From positions 128,282-192,281 of the forward strand of contig JAAOMT010000595.1 of assembly GCA_016748015.1 (NCBI GenBank): DNA of 64,000 bases, in the 5' to 3' direction. This DNA is from Geosiphon pyriformis (lineage: Eukaryota; Glomeromycota; Glomeromycetes; Archaeosporales; Geosiphonaceae). Shown in pieces: positions 22,680-34,311 of the stretch. A program made the translations under genes and the position numbers. The notes beneath the pieces were generated by a model. That model saw only the letters and a program-made list of their open reading frames with translations, did no database searches and was not told the origin of the DNA. The stretch's first letter is position 1. Each line of letters begins with the position of its first letter.

Positions 22680-23403
22680 GTGCCATAGTGTTGGTAGCCT
22701 TAAAGTGGCCACATGTTGTTGGTACTCATGTGTGTTGCCCATTCTGGCTGAGTTGAAGCTCTTGTGTATTTCAGTCCAGAGTGGTGTTCATCTTGGACAG
22801 CCAGTCATTACCAACTAGAGCTTAGTATTAGGTGGCTTCCATAATGAGTACTTTGATTGGTACTATGATGCTGTTAATTTCGATTGGTAAGTCATCGATT
22901 TCGCTGATTGGAGTCTTGGTCACTCCATTAGCTGTGATGATTCTGGCACTAGCAGCTCGATCAACTCAGCAACCTAATTGATCCATAAGTTGTCATGTGA
23001 TAATGCTGCCTGCTGAACCACTGTTAAGAATTAGTTTGATGGGATGGCCATCAATTTTTACATCAGTGTACATGACAGTAATTGGCTTTTTTTCCAGTGT
23101 GATTTCACTAAATAATGATGTGCTTGACAGTTCCTCGAGTTCAAATGGAAAAATGGCATCTAGTAATTCATCATTGGTGACTGTTGCTGGCAAAATATTG
23201 CTGGTATGTGTTTGTTGTTTTTGGGTGGGTTCCTGGTTGCTGGATAAGGCATCTTCTGGGGTAACCAAGAGACTTAAATAGTTCTGGGAATTCGGGTTTT
23301 GGGGATTTCTGGTGCCCGAATTCCATTGACAAGATCCTGTTTGACTGAAGGAGCTGGAGATTGGCTGATGAACTACCATTGACAATCTCCAGTTTTGCTG
23401 CAT
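22680..23403 (-). pseudogene. Aspartic protease (retropepsin-like), A/X element
   Basis: The motif ILNSGSAGSIIT near 23,030 corresponds to the retropepsin L-D-[ST]-G triad with Asp changed to Asn (GAC to AAC). Upstream MYTDVKIDGHPIKL and downstream KTPISEIDDLPIEIN plus ALVGNDWLS match B, C and D. Its role would be to cleave Gag-Pol; with the catalytic Asp lost and in-frame stops downstream it is inactive. Confidence 0.8.
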
Positions 23404-24821
23404 GATTCTCGGTCTTTGGACTCCGCTGGCTGGTAAGTTTTGTGACGAGGTCTGAATTGTTTGGGATTGATAGATTGTTGGTGGTTGTGGTTGATATATT
23501 ACCTGTGGCTGTGGCTGATAAATTGGGGCTGTTGGTTGATAAATTGGAGCTTGATATACTGGTGGTTGATAAATTGATTGCTACGTTATTGGCAGATAAG
23601 TAGTTTGATATTGTGTTGAGTTTGATTGATGATTCGAAGTTGAGAACCAGTGATCAGGGTTTTGATATTGATTTCCCAATCATTGGTTATTTAAACGCTG
23701 GCGGCAGTTGATTTGAATATGTTCTTGTTTACCACAATAGTAGCAGATATGCATTTCCTGTTGCCATTGTTAATTGGTTGATGAAGATGGACATGGTTGA
23801 TATTGGCCATGAGTAGAGTTTCCTTGATTATTGCATTATTGTGGAGGCTAATAAATAGCATAATTGTCAACTAAGTATCCTTCTAATTTCTTATTAATTG
23901 ATTCACTGAACTTCTCCAATTTGGAATCCAATTCAGATGATCTGTTCATTACTAAATTAACAGCTTGGGCGTGGTTGGCCTCTAACTCAGCAGATTCAAA
24001 ATTTCTGGTGCATGTGACTGCATCTTGAAGTGTGCCTGGATGCAACGGACATACATGTTGCAGAATGCTGCTGCACAGGCCACAGATAAACTGGTTGAGG
24101 ATCTGTGGTGCTGTGAAGTAGTTGGCATCAATTGCTTGAATTTGGTGCAGATTTTGATGGAAGCATCCCAGGTAAGTGGTGACTGCTTCAGTTTCTCCTT
24201 GTTTCATGGTGGTAAACATGTTGACTAAGCAATTAATGCTGTTATTATTGCTGAAGTATCTTAGAAATTCCATTTTGAAGGCATCAAAATCTTGTGGTTT
24301 ATTAATTAAGCTCTGATATCATGAATTGGCAGTATCCTTGAGAAAGTAGGGAATAGCTTGCATTGCCCAAGCATCATTCTATTTGTTGGCTGTGATGGTC
24401 TTTTCTACATCATTCAGTCATACTTGAGTGTCATCCTCTTCACTAGTAAAGTTGTCAAGTTTTGCAATTGGTGCGTAGGCCATTGGATCTAAGTTGGGTG
24501 GTTGTGATGACTGTTGAAGTGGTTGTTGAAGAGGTAATGGTTGTTGGGGTGGTACTTGAGGTGGTTGAATTGGCTCACTAATCGGCTCAATTGGTGGTTG
24601 ATTGATAATAATAACTGAAGGTAGATTTTGTTAATGAATTAACTCAGGGTTTTGATTTTTTTGATTTGACAGGGTTCGAATATTCGGAGTTTCAATTTCC
24701 GAATTTTCTAAATGTTGCTGAGTTTGAATGTTCAGGTCTTTTAGGATTGGGTTTTGGTAATTAAATTCCTGATCCTTGCCTTTTTTTTCTTCTGATTCAG
24801 TAATTTCCCAGAGACTGATGA
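23404..24821 (-). pseudogene. Gag, C-terminal part (capsid and CCHC knuckle), A element
   Basis: Retrotrans_gag-type capsid region 24,470-23,848 (VWLNDVEK, KMEFLRYFSNNNS, YLGCFHQNLHQI, DAVTCTRNFESAE), then a zinc knuckle CYYCGKQEHIQINC at about 23,705-23,746 and a Gln/Tyr-rich tail. The N-terminal gag continues at 45,118-45,743 beyond the B insertion. Removing B with one ATGG copy leaves the in-frame junction PDFGAISLWE. Confidence 0.85.
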
Positions 24822-25694
24822 TGTTACAGATGATTATTTCTGCTGTTGAATTAAATAACAAACCCATAACTTGGTGCTCCAAAGTTACTTCCGTGGATGA
24901 AGTTCTGCAAGTGTTGTATCTGAAGGTTTGATGGAGTCCTTTGTATAATGGACAGAAATTCAATAGTGTTGATAGTAGATGTATCTTTCCAAGAGTTTTC
25001 CCAATTTCTTTCTCAGCATGGTGGCCAGATTTAGTCTGGCAGTCGTGCCCTTCTGATAAGCTATCCGATAATATATAAAATCCTATCCTTATTTCTGGGT
25101 CTTTTACCAGGCTATCCTTGACGTCAATAACTCAGTGCTTAATCTTTTAATCAATTAGTATACAACAACAAAATAAAAAAGAAAGAAAATAAAATAAAGA
25201 AAATAAAGAAAATAAGCCAAAGCAATTTGGTACATTAGTATCTCATCAATAGCCATGATCAAAAGCTATTGTTCCAGTATGGTTAAGTATCAATTACTAT
25301 CAACATGAAGTGTTGATAGTAGAGAATGGGTTGAGATATGAAATAATTATTTATTTAATGATTGGAAACTGGAATGTTGCTTAGATTAAATTTAAACGAA
25401 GAGGTCTGTCTTTTCAGCTTCTAATCTTATTGCTATATATACATAATTGAGATTCCTCAATTCCTTAATTCTTTGCGACAAAAATTCTGGGATTTCTGGA
25501 ATTCTGCGATTCCTGATGAAAGGAATCCTGGAATTCTGGAATTCTGCAATTCCTCATTGGGGAATCCTGAAATTCCTGGAATCTTGCAATTCCTCTGAGA
25601 GGAATTCTGGAATTCCACATTTACTACGTCTACCTCTGATTGGCTAATATCTACTGACTAATAATACTATATTTTTTATATTCTATGAGTAACA
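24822..25694 (-). repeat. B LTR, left copy (3' LTR)
   Basis: 873 bp, TGTTACAG to GTAACA. On minus it carries a GAATTCC palindrome array upstream of a TATATATAG box at 25,433-25,441. The adjacent internal minus-strand sequence AAAAGGAGGGAATAA is the polypurine tract. In the first 207 bp it differs from the other B LTR at about 14 sites, nearly all transitions. Confidence 0.9.
25449..25620 (-). promoter_or_regulatory. GAATTCC palindrome array upstream of the B LTR TATA box
   Basis: Clustered short palindromes and near-palindromes (GGAATTCTGGAATTC, GGAATCCTGAAATTCC, CTGCAATTCCTC) fill ~170 bp on the 5' side, on minus, of TATATATAG at 25,433-25,441. Equivalent arrays are in the other B LTR (44,878-45,040) and LTR A (46,446-46,605), with different unit order. 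Confidence 0.6.
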
Positions 25695-25707
25695 TTATTC
25701 CCTCCTT

Positions 25708-26328
25708 TTAATATTGAGCTCCATTGAAATCTAATTCATTTACTTCTCTCTCTTGAAGTATTTTTTGAATTTCATTTTTGAGAATTACTTGTGTCATTTG
25801 AGTCCGTAATTCTTTAAATTGAGCATTGGTGATTTTTCCCAATTAATTACTGGTAACCGTATTTATTGCTTTGTTGAATAGAATTTCTGGTTGATCCTGA
25901 AATGCTGTGTGTATTTGGTATATAGCTCGAGCTTGTGTGGATAAGTTGTTTTTTCCCACAAAATGTTTTAATTGTTGTAATATTGTTGTGTTGAATAACT
26001 GCTTTGTTTTATCTGTATATAAGTTCTAGATATTTATGTATTGTCCCAAGTAAAAATAACAATAGTTTTTTGGAAATTGTTGTATCCACCAAGTCCAAGT
26101 TTCTCTGGTAAGTTTTTGGTGTAATCCGACTATTTGTTGTTCTTTCATGGCCAATTTTATCTTAGTTATGATTTTGTTGACTACATTTTCAAGTCTTTTC
26201 TGTGCTTTGTTTTGTGGTATCCTTGCCATATTTTTGTAACAAATGGTTTGTTGATTGATGGTAATTTTTATCTCTTGGTGTTGGATTAATTGAAAAATTT
26301 GTTAAACTAGTGAATGGATATTGTCCAT
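25708..26328 (-). pseudogene. Extra ORF (ORF3) after integrase, B element
   Basis: 207-codon frame from ATG 26,328 to TAA 25,708 with two or more in-frame stops. N-terminus MDNIHSLVKQIFQLI then KITINQQTI; middle EKIRN-like basic segment and a WTWWIQQFPKNY stretch; then HFVGKNNLSTQARAIYQIHT and the C-terminal DFNGAQY. Co-linear with ORF3 of A/X, C and D. No recognised family. Confidence 0.72.
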
Positions 26329-26399
26329 AATCTCCATTTTTCTGTTCTCTTTTGTCACATCAACTATGTTCTTATATATTCTTTTATCAATCAATTGGA

Positions 26400-27700
26400 C
26401 GTGTTGTTGTTAATGATAATGATTGGTTCTAGATCTTGTGGAATCTTATCTGGTTGGACTAGTATTTACTGTACTCCTAATTGTGGAATATTACTGGTGG
26501 ATAATGATGCTATATGGTGGTATGGTTTCAGTCAATTTCCATGTGCTGCTTTGGTCAAGATTTTGTCATTCAATCTTAATTTGTAAGCTCTATTTCCTAA
26601 AATTTTTTCTATGTAAAATGGTCCATCCCATTTGGAGTCAAATTTTCCACTCTATTGTTTTTTCGCTTTGGTACGATGTAGTAGTACTTTGTCTCCAATC
26701 CTGAATTTAACTGGTTTATCTGGTAGTTAGTTATTATGTCTTTCTTTTTGTTTCTCTTGTGACTTTTGTATGTTATCAGCTGCTCTTCGTTATTTGTTTT
26801 CTAATGTTTTCATTAAGTTATATGTTCTTTTCAACAATGTATTTTTGAAATTTTCTTCTGTTATTGGTTCGATTGGGTATGTGCTGACTTCTATTTCCAC
26901 TGGTAGTGTTGCTGTTCTACCATATACTAATTCAAATGGTGTTGCTTGTGTAGTATCTTGCTTTATTGTCCGATAAGCAAATAGTACTGATGGTATTAAC
27001 AAATCCCAATCGTTCTGGTTTTTTTGGCTGAGTTTAGCTATTGCTTCACACAATGTTTTGTTGAATCTTTCGACTAATCCATTGGTTTGTGGATGGTATG
27101 GTGATGATAATGGTCTTTTAATTCCGAACTTTTGGCTCAATTCTGTTAATGTTTTGTTTACAAAATGAGTTCTTTGGTCTGATAATAATTCTTTTGGACA
27201 TTCATGTCAACAGATCAAATCCTGATGAACAAATTTGGTAATGAATTTTGCATCCACTCTTTGAATTGCTTTTGCCTCAGGCCATTTAATGAGATAGTCC
27301 ATGGCTACTGCTATGTACCTGTTTCCTCCACTGATGATTGTTAATGGTCTGACTAGATCAATTCCAACATGGTCAAATGGTTGTCCTACTTTGATTGGTC
27401 TTAATGGTTTACTGGGTTTTGTACCTCCTTTTTGCTGACAAACATTACAATTTTGAACATATTGGATGATGTCTGGATACATTAATGGCCAATAATATTT
27501 TTTTCTGGTTCTTTTCATGGTTGCTTCTTTGTGAAAATGTCCTGCTGTTGAATTTGAGTGCATATTGAATAATATTGTCTTTTTTTCTGGTTCTGTAACT
27601 ACTCTGGTTGATTGATCTAGATTTTTTCTTTTTTTTCAATAAAGTATATTTTGGTGAGTGATAAAATATTTTGATTGTTGTTTGATACTCTTTCATTCCA
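26400..27700 (-). pseudogene. Integrase, B element
   Basis: Zinc region in 27,563-27,430 (HFHKEAT, NVCQQKGGTKPSKPL), core with DHVGIDLVRPL, then LSDQRTHFVN and PYHPQTNGLVERFNKTLCEA (27,140-26,790), so the D, D and E residues are all still present. The C-terminal region near 26,700-26,420 has a GPY/F-like segment. A stop and frameshift near 27,200 separate the core halves. Otherwise the best preserved integrase core in the window. Confidence 0.85.
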
Positions 27701-27849
27701 TTTGAGATAAATTCTCCTTGAACTGTTGAGTGTTTATATAATGTTGCAGTTGTTAATATTTTTGTATGTTCATTTTTTGTTACATTTTTCGTTGGTATTG
27801 TTCTGGTTTTGTTATATTTTTGTGTTAAAATGTTCTTAGATTTGTCTTA

Positions 27850-29155
27850 TTCATGACAAACTGTCAGCATTTCCATTGTCTTTTCCTTTTTTGTAATGTA
27901 TAGTATAATTGTATGATGTGAGTGCCATTTTTGTAATGTATAGTATAATTGTATGATATAAGTGCCATTTTCTATTTTAACTGTCTTCTATCTCCAAATT
28001 CTTGTTTTTGGAGTGATGTCAATCTCTTGTGATCTGTGTATACTTCAAACTTCTGGCTTAAGTATTTTTTCCATTTTATAACTGCCCAGTATATTGTTAA
28101 GTGTTCTTGTTCCAGTGTTCCATAGTTCTTTTCAGCTGGTGTTAAACCTCTGCTGGCATATGCTACTGGATGTTATCTGCTGTCTGGTCCTCTCTGAGAT
28201 AATACTGCTCTTAATGCTTGGCTGGATGCATCGGTGGTGATGATAAATGGTTTGCTGTAATCTGGATACATCAGTACTAGAGCTTAAATGAGCTTTCTTT
28301 TCAAAATGTCAAAAGCTTCTTGTTGGTATTCTTGGTTCGCAGTTGGTTGAGTGGCTGCGCTATCTTGGAAAAGTTCTTGATAAAATGTTGATAGTAACTG
28401 GTGAATTCCAAGAATGATTTCAGTTCTGTCATATTGGTCGGCACTGGAAAGTTCTTTACTATCTCTATTTTTTCTGGATCTGTTTTGATGCTGTCTTTGC
28501 TGACTATGTGTTCTAAGAATTTTAGCTCTGTCTTGCCAAAGAAGCACTTTGTTGCATTTAACTTTAGCCCTGCTCTTCTTAGTCTTTTGAACATTTGTTG
28601 AAGATAATGAAGATGATCATTAAATGTTTTTGAAAATACGTTGGTGTTATCCAAGTATACAACTACTGATTTCCACAATAAGCCAGTATAGACAATTTCC
28701 ATTAGCCATTGGAAAGTGGCTGGTGCGTTGGTTAAACTGAATGGCATTACTTCAAATTTAAAATTCCCTTCTCTCATGGTAAATGCCGTCTTCTCTTTGT
28801 CGGCTGGATCCATGGCTATTTGCCAGTAACCACTATCTAAGTCTAACATTGAGAACCATTTGTTTCTGCCAAAAGCATTGAATAATTTCTATATCTGTGA
28901 AGTTGGATAGTTGTCTCCATGAGTTACACCATTGAGTTTTCTGTAGTTCACACAAAATCAGATCTTTCCATTCTTCTTATGGACAAGTACTATTGATGAT
29001 GACCATGGGCTCATTGATGGCTGAATTAGCCTATTGTCAAGCATCCAGTTTATCTCTTGACGAATAATCTCATGGCTGACTGGTAGCACTCTGTATGCTT
29101 TTTGTTTAATTGGCATTACATCTCCAGTCTTGATCTAATGCTGGATGATGTCAGT
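27850..29155 (-). pseudogene. Reverse transcriptase and RNase H, B element
   Basis: RT with LDLDSGYWQIAMDPADKEKT (28,849 onward), FSLTNAPATFQWLM and the catalytic box YLDNT near 28,660, the second Asp changed to Asn (G-to-A). RNase H has FIITTDASSQALRAVLSQ and VAYASRGLTPAEKNY. The end of RNase H carries a 40-bp tandem duplication (27,891-27,970). A frameshift near 28,300 and several stops add to the damage. Confidence 0.85.
27891..27970 (-). repeat. 40-bp tandem duplication inside the B RNase H region
   Basis: 27,891-27,930 and 27,931-27,970 are the same 40 bp, differing at two positions by G-to-A (GATGTG versus GATATA). It adds 13.3 codons and shifts the frame after the RNase H core. A replication-slippage type local duplication that occurred after insertion. 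Confidence 0.9.
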
Positions 29156-30604
29156 TCAGCCAAACTTATTTTCACTGGCAAAGATGTCATTGAACTGGTT
29201 GAGCAACATCTTGAGTTGTATACATTGGAGTGGATTTAAGTTTCCCATGTTCATTTGTTCCAATTGTTCTGGTTGGAGCAAATAACATTCACTTTGTTCA
29301 TATATTGTTTGTGATGTGATATCAACATATTCACAAAGTTGTGGAAAGTCTGAAATGGGGTTTGGTAGTTGATTCTCCATTTCAGTGCTTAAGTATTCAA
29401 TAATGGTTCCGGCTGGTATTTCTATGACATTTTCTGTATTGTTGTAGATGGGAATTTTGATGTGGCTGTAATCTTTGGCTGGTATGTGGAGATTGATGAG
29501 TCCAACTTCTCCTAATTCACAAAAACTGGCTTCTGCTTCAAAAATTTGTGCTTGGTTTTTTTTCTTCCTTTCTATTGCTAGCATGTACTGGTTATATGGT
29601 GAAATAGAAATAGCTTGACCAGTTAAGATAATTTCTCCTTGGCCAACAATTTCTTCCTCCATCATATTAACTGATACATCTATTCTACCCATTGATTCAA
29701 ATTCCTGTATTCCTCTCACTGTTATTCCTAATTCCTCTCTCTTTCCTATTGATACTAACTGGGCTACTCTAACCAGAAGCAAGAATATTGCCTGTGCTAT
29801 CTTTTCATTGGGCTCTATTATATAGGCCTTTTCTGAGTCATTTTGTAGCATAGCGATGATATTTCCTACATATCCCGTGTTAATTATTTCTCCTCTTATA
29901 TTAATCCCTCTTTTTGCTAAACTACTCCTAGATGCTAATTGAATCATTGTTGTTGCCAAAATTTCTAGTGCTACTTTCAGATCAATGCAGGTATGTGAAT
30001 GTGGTTCCAATTTAATGACCTCTTTTCCTGGATACCTCAGATCAAACCCTGTATCAGTATCATGCATACGTTTTGGCATAATACTCTCCTCATTATCACT
30101 ATACCATTTCAACTCTTGTTTCTTGGAGAGATCTGGTAATGCAATGTATTGTTCATAATTTAAATTGGAGTTTGAATCATCTTTGTTGTCATTGCTATTT
30201 TGAACAGAGCTGGAACTGGTGTTTTCGTCATCATCATTGGAGTCTGGATCGCAATTGATCAGCGATTCTGATTCTGATGCACAGCTACTGATTGGTTCTT
30301 CTTCTTCAGGGATTGTGTAGATCATGTGTGGTGGTGGATTGTAAATAAGGTCACAATCATCACAATATTTAAAGTCACTGGAAATTAAACAGTAGTGACA
30401 AAGTCTTGTATTTAACTGTGCTAACCATTGTTTTTGCTCTTTTCTAGTGGGTGCCAAGTTTTGGTAGTGTTCATGGAACTTTTTTGGTTCCAGAAAATTT
30501 ATGACTGGCTTTGTGTCCCAATCAAGCTTGATGGGTTTTGGTGGGTTGTTTTTAATTGTCCTGATTTTTTCTGGCGATGCGCTTTCAATTTTGGTGATTG
30601 CCAT
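29156..30604 (-). CDS. Open pol segment: zinc module 3, dUTPase and linker, B element
   Basis: 482 open codons, the longest open pol segment in the block. Order: helical start with EPKKFHEHYQNLAP, zinc module LCHYCLISSDFKYCDDC (~90-106), acidic Ser/Asn-rich linker, dUTPase, then the RT-proximal linker ending FASENKFG. dUTPase motifs: TGFDLRYP, SRSSLAKRGI, GEIINTGYVG where the catalytic Asp has become Asn, EKIAQA, and motif V degraded from GFGSTG to EFESMG. The fold is recognisable but catalysis should be lost. All the changes named are G-to-A on the coding strand or nearby transitions. Open frame probably by chance survival rather than selection. Confidence 0.85.
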   Translation of the reverse strand: MAITKIESASPEKIRTIKNNPPKPIKLDWDTKPVINFLEPKKFHEHYQNLAPTRKEQKQWLAQLNTRLCHYCLISSDFKYCDDCDLIYNPPPHMIYTIPEEEEPISSCASESESLINCDPDSNDDDENTSSSSVQNSNDNKDDSNSNLNYEQYIALPDLSKKQELKWYSDNEESIMPKRMHDTDTGFDLRYPGKEVIKLEPHSHTCIDLKVALEILATTMIQLASRSSLAKRGINIRGEIINTGYVGNIIAMLQNDSEKAYIIEPNEKIAQAIFLLLVRVAQLVSIGKREELGITVRGIQEFESMGRIDVSVNMMEEEIVGQGEIILTGQAISISPYNQYMLAIERKKKNQAQIFEAEASFCELGEVGLINLHIPAKDYSHIKIPIYNNTENVIEIPAGTIIEYLSTEMENQLPNPISDFPQLCEYVDITSQTIYEQSECYLLQPEQLEQMNMGNLNPLQCIQLKMLLNQFNDIFASENKFG

Positions 30605-31250
30605 TCACCATATTTCATCGTTGTTGTGTGAACAACTGTCCAATCGCTGTACAGCTCTTCTTCAGGTGGCTTCTATGGGTGTTTCTTTCTCGACCCAGTC
30701 GCTGATGAGGATCGTGTATTGGCAGAACACATCACACATTCCTCCTCTTCCCAGAATGTCGTTCCACATTCTTTTGTCAAGGAGAGTTTCTCCACAGGCT
30801 ATACATGGTGTATTATTCCATTTTCCCACTTGTTTTGGTTCTCCAAAATGTTCAACATGGCATGTGCGGCAATAGAACTTGGTTGCTGTCTGATATTCTC
30901 ATTGTCGCCACAGCATGCGCTCATTGACAACAATTTCTTGCCACAATCAATGCATATTAGTTTGGGTTGGTGATAGGTTGATGATTGTTGTTGACCATAG
31001 GTGTATGGGATATAAGTATTGTTGGCTTGAGTGTTTTCTTCTTTCCTCTTTTTTTTTTTTCCCTTTTCTTCTTTCTACTCCCAACTCGATGGTTTTTTCT
31101 GTTTGTTGTCAGTCCAGGTCAAATTGTCTGTTTTCCAGATCAGTTCCTCTTTTTGCTTTCCCTTAGGGTTGTTGTTTCACAAGAGTATCAGTGGTAGTTC
31201 ATTGTGGTTGATGTCAGCCCAGGAGACTTGATAAGTTTCCCAGGTAGGTT
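30605..31250 (-). pseudogene. Cys-rich modules 1 and 2, B element
   Basis: Module 1 near 30,950-30,850 (CIDCGKKLLSMSACC ... YCRTC, across a frameshift) and module 2 near 30,800-30,720 (PCIACGETLLDKR ... GGMCDVFCQY). Same order and spacing as in A, C and D. Unknown function. Confidence 0.65.
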
Positions 31251-31917
31251 TCTCTTTCTCTTTCTTCAGTTCTATTAATAGTTTTTTTCTTGGAGGAGTC
31301 TTGAAATGACCACATGTGGCTGGTACACATATGTGTTGGCCTTGATATGTTAACTGGATTTTCTAGGTGTTCCAGTCTAATGTCATGTTGACTTTGGATA
31401 GCCAGTTTTTACCAATGAGAGCTTGGTATTGAGTGGCTTCTATCACTAGAACTTTAATGGAAGTTACGATGCCATTTACTTCAAAAGGGAAGTCGTCAAT
31501 TTTGCTGATTGGAGTTTTGGTTGCTTCATCAGCTGTGATAATTCTGGCGCTGGCAGCTCAATCAACTCAGTGACCTAATTAATCCATGAGTTGTCATGTA
31601 ATGATGCTGTCTGCTGAACTGCTGTCAAGAATCAATTTGATGGATTGTCCCTTGACTTTGGCGTCAGTGTACATTGCGGTGATTGGTTTGGCTTCAAGAG
31701 CAGCTTCACTAAATAATGGCGTTATAGTTGTTTCCTCAAACTCAAATGGAAATATAGCAGCCAAAGACTCATCTTCAGTGATGGTAGCAGGTGGGATATT
31801 ACTGGTGAATAGTTGTTTTTGGGCAAATGCCAGATTATTGGTTGAGGCATCTTCTGAGGTGACCAGGAGACTTAAATAGTTTTGAGAATTCAGGTTCTGG
31901 GGCTGACTGGGCCCCAA
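31251..31917 (-). pseudogene. Aspartic protease, B element
   Basis: Triad region reads LILDSSSADSIIT near 31,620: the Asp is kept but the Gly after Ser has become Ser and a following Gly has become Asp, both G-to-A. Flanks AMYTDAKVKGQSIKLIL and KTPISKIDDFPFEVN match the other copies. Stops follow at 31,593 and further. Confidence 0.78.
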
Positions 31918-31933
31918 ATTCTACTGGCATAAT

Positions 31934-34042
31934 TCAGATAGTTGCTGTGAAGAACTGGGAATCAGTTGATGGACTACTATTGCCAATCTTCAGTTCTGTT
32001 GAGTCATTCTCAGTCTTTGGATTCCATTGGGTGGTAATCTTTGGGGTGGTGTTTGGATTTGTTGGGGCTGATAGATTATTTGTGGCTGCGGTTGTTGATA
32101 AATTACTTGTAGCTGCGGTTGATAGATTGGATCTTGATACACCAGAAATTAATAGACTGATGACTGCATCACTGGTAGGTAAGCAGATTGGTCTTGATTT
32201 GGGTATTGATTTGGAGTTTGGAACCGGCAATCGGGATTTTGATATTGATTTTCTGATCATTGGTTATTTAGATGCTGACAACAGTCAATTTGAATATGTT
32301 CTTGTTTACCACAATAGTGGCAGATATGTGTTTCCTGTTGCCATTGTTGATTGGTTGATGAAGATGGACGTGGTTGATTTTGGGCACAATTAGAGTTTCC
32401 TTGATTATTGTGTCATTGTGGAGGCTGATAAATGGTGTGATTGTCAGCTAAGTATCCTTCCAATCTCTTATTAATTGATTCACTGAACTTCTTCAATTTG
32501 GAATCCAATTCAGATGATCTATTTATCACTAGATTAATGGCCTGGAAGTGGTTAGCCTCTGATTCAGTGGATTCAAAATCTCTGGCATGTGTGACTGTGT
32601 CTTGAAGGGTGCCTGGATGCAATGGATATACATGTTGCAAGATGCTGCTGTGCAGGCCATGGATAAACTAGTTGAGTATCTGTGGAGCTGTGAAATAGTT
32701 GGCATCAATTGCTTGAATTTGGCATAGGTTTTAATGGAAGCATCCTAAGTAAGTGGTGACTGCTTCAGTTTCTCTTTGTTTCATGATGGTGAATGTATTG
32801 ACTAGGTAATTAATGCTGTTATTGTTGTTGAAGTATCTTAAGAATTCTGCTTTGAAGGCATTGAAATCTTGTAGTTTATTAACCAAGCTCTGATACCATG
32901 AATTGGCGGTATTTTTGAGAAAGTAAGAAATGGCTTGCATTGCTTGGGTGTCATTCCATCCATTGGCTACAATGACTTTTTTTACATCATTCAGCCATAC
33001 TTGAGTGTTATCCTCTTCGCCAGTAAAGTTGTCAAGTTTTGCAATTGGTGTGTAGGTCATTGGATCTAAATTAGGTGGTTGTGGTGGCTGTTAAAGCAGT
33101 TGTTGTTGTACTGATTGTTGGGGTGATAGTTGAAGTGACTGTTGTATGGATTCAGCTATGGGATTAATTGGCAGTTAATTGATGACAATTACTAGAGGTA
33201 AGTTTTGCTGATTAATTAATTCGGGGTTTTGGATTGTTTTGCCTTTGATGATTCAGAGTTTTGATTTCTGAATTTTCTAGATTTAGATTTTGCTAAGTTT
33301 AAAAATTTGGGGTTTCAACTTCTGGGTTTTCAGTAATTGGGTGCTGGTAAGTGAATTCTTGATCCTCAAATTCTTCTTCCTCTTTTTCTGATTCTGCTGC
33401 TTCCCATAGATCAGAGATTCCGAAATCTGGTAGAGATGATGGTGATCAAAATCCTGATGGGGTTGATTATTGTAAATTAAATCCCTCAAAATATTCATCA
33501 TATGGTCCTAATAATTCTGTTTTTCTTTGTCTACTTTGGAATGAGAATTGTCCAAATGCTGATGTCACAGTTGATGGGAATGTGTCTGTTGATGATATGT
33601 TGATGGCACTTCCAGATGTATAGTGGTAGGATGGGTTGCTTGGAAATTCAATTCTGTTTTTCTTCCAAGTAGATGGCTGTATTTTTCTGGATGTTACTGC
33701 TGGTGTTTGTAGTTTTCCCTTGCCTTTACTAGCATATGTAATTGGATATCTTTGTTGAGTGTAGTGTTCAATTTCTTTGTTGATCTCAGTAATGATGGAT
33801 GCAAAATTATGATTTGTTGGCAGGTTGGTGTTTTGAATTAACTTCTTATAGAAAGTTTCTCTTGCTGATTCAGTATTCACTGGTGTTCTTAATAAAGAAG
33901 AAATCTTTTCATTGACATAGAAATTGAAGACTGATTTGGCAGATATATGATTGTGGTTTAATCCCAAGTATTGACAATAGTGTTGAAATAAGAATTTTGT
34001 GAATCCTAAATGGTTTGCTCTTATATTTTCTGATTCTGTCAC
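31934..34042 (-). pseudogene. Gag, B element
   Basis: Starts at ATG 34,042, ~60 bp inside the 5' LTR edge. N-terminal helical part 34,042-33,467 (MTESENIRANHLGF, SVFNFYVNEKIS, TEINKEIEHYTQQRYPITY), acidic linker, capsid 33,060-32,413 (VWLNDVKKVIVANGWND, SWYQSLVNK, KQRETEAVTTYLGCF, SKLKKFSESINKRLEG), zinc knuckle CHYCGKQEHIQIDC near 32,285-32,330, then a Gln/Asn-rich tail. Stops near 33,465, 33,300, 32,700 and 32,650 break it. Confidence 0.85.
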
Positions 34043-34104
34043 TTTTGGATGGTGTTTGTTGGTGCTGGTTCTCTGTAGGATTATACTTCACAGGGAGCAC
34101 CAAA

Positions 34105-34311
34105 TGTTACAAATGATTATTTCTACTGTTGAATTAAATAACAAACCTGTAACTTGGTGTTCCAAAGCTACTTCCATGGATAAGATTCTACAAGTGTTAT
34201 ATCTGAAGGTTTGATGGAGTCTTTTGTATAATGAACAGAGATTCAATAGTGTTGATAGTAGATGTATCTTTCCAAGAGTTTTCCCAATTTCTTTCTCAGC
34301 ATGGTGGCTGG
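34105..34311 (-). repeat. B LTR, right copy, first part (5' LTR)
   Basis: Begins TGTTACAAATG and is cut at 34,311 by element C; it resumes at 44,483. The joined sequence GTGGCCGGATTTAGTCTGG matches the uncut LTR at 25,021 (GTGGCCAGATTTAGTCTGG). CTGG at 34,308-34,311 is one half of the C target duplication. Downstream on minus, TTTGGTGCTCCCTGTGAAG (34,104-34,086) is the probable primer-binding site. Confidence 0.9.

Noticed and set aside
25449-25620. CRISPR-like array of short repeats
   Set aside because: The palindromes overlap, spacing is irregular, there are no unique spacers, and the array lies inside an LTR upstream of a TATA box.
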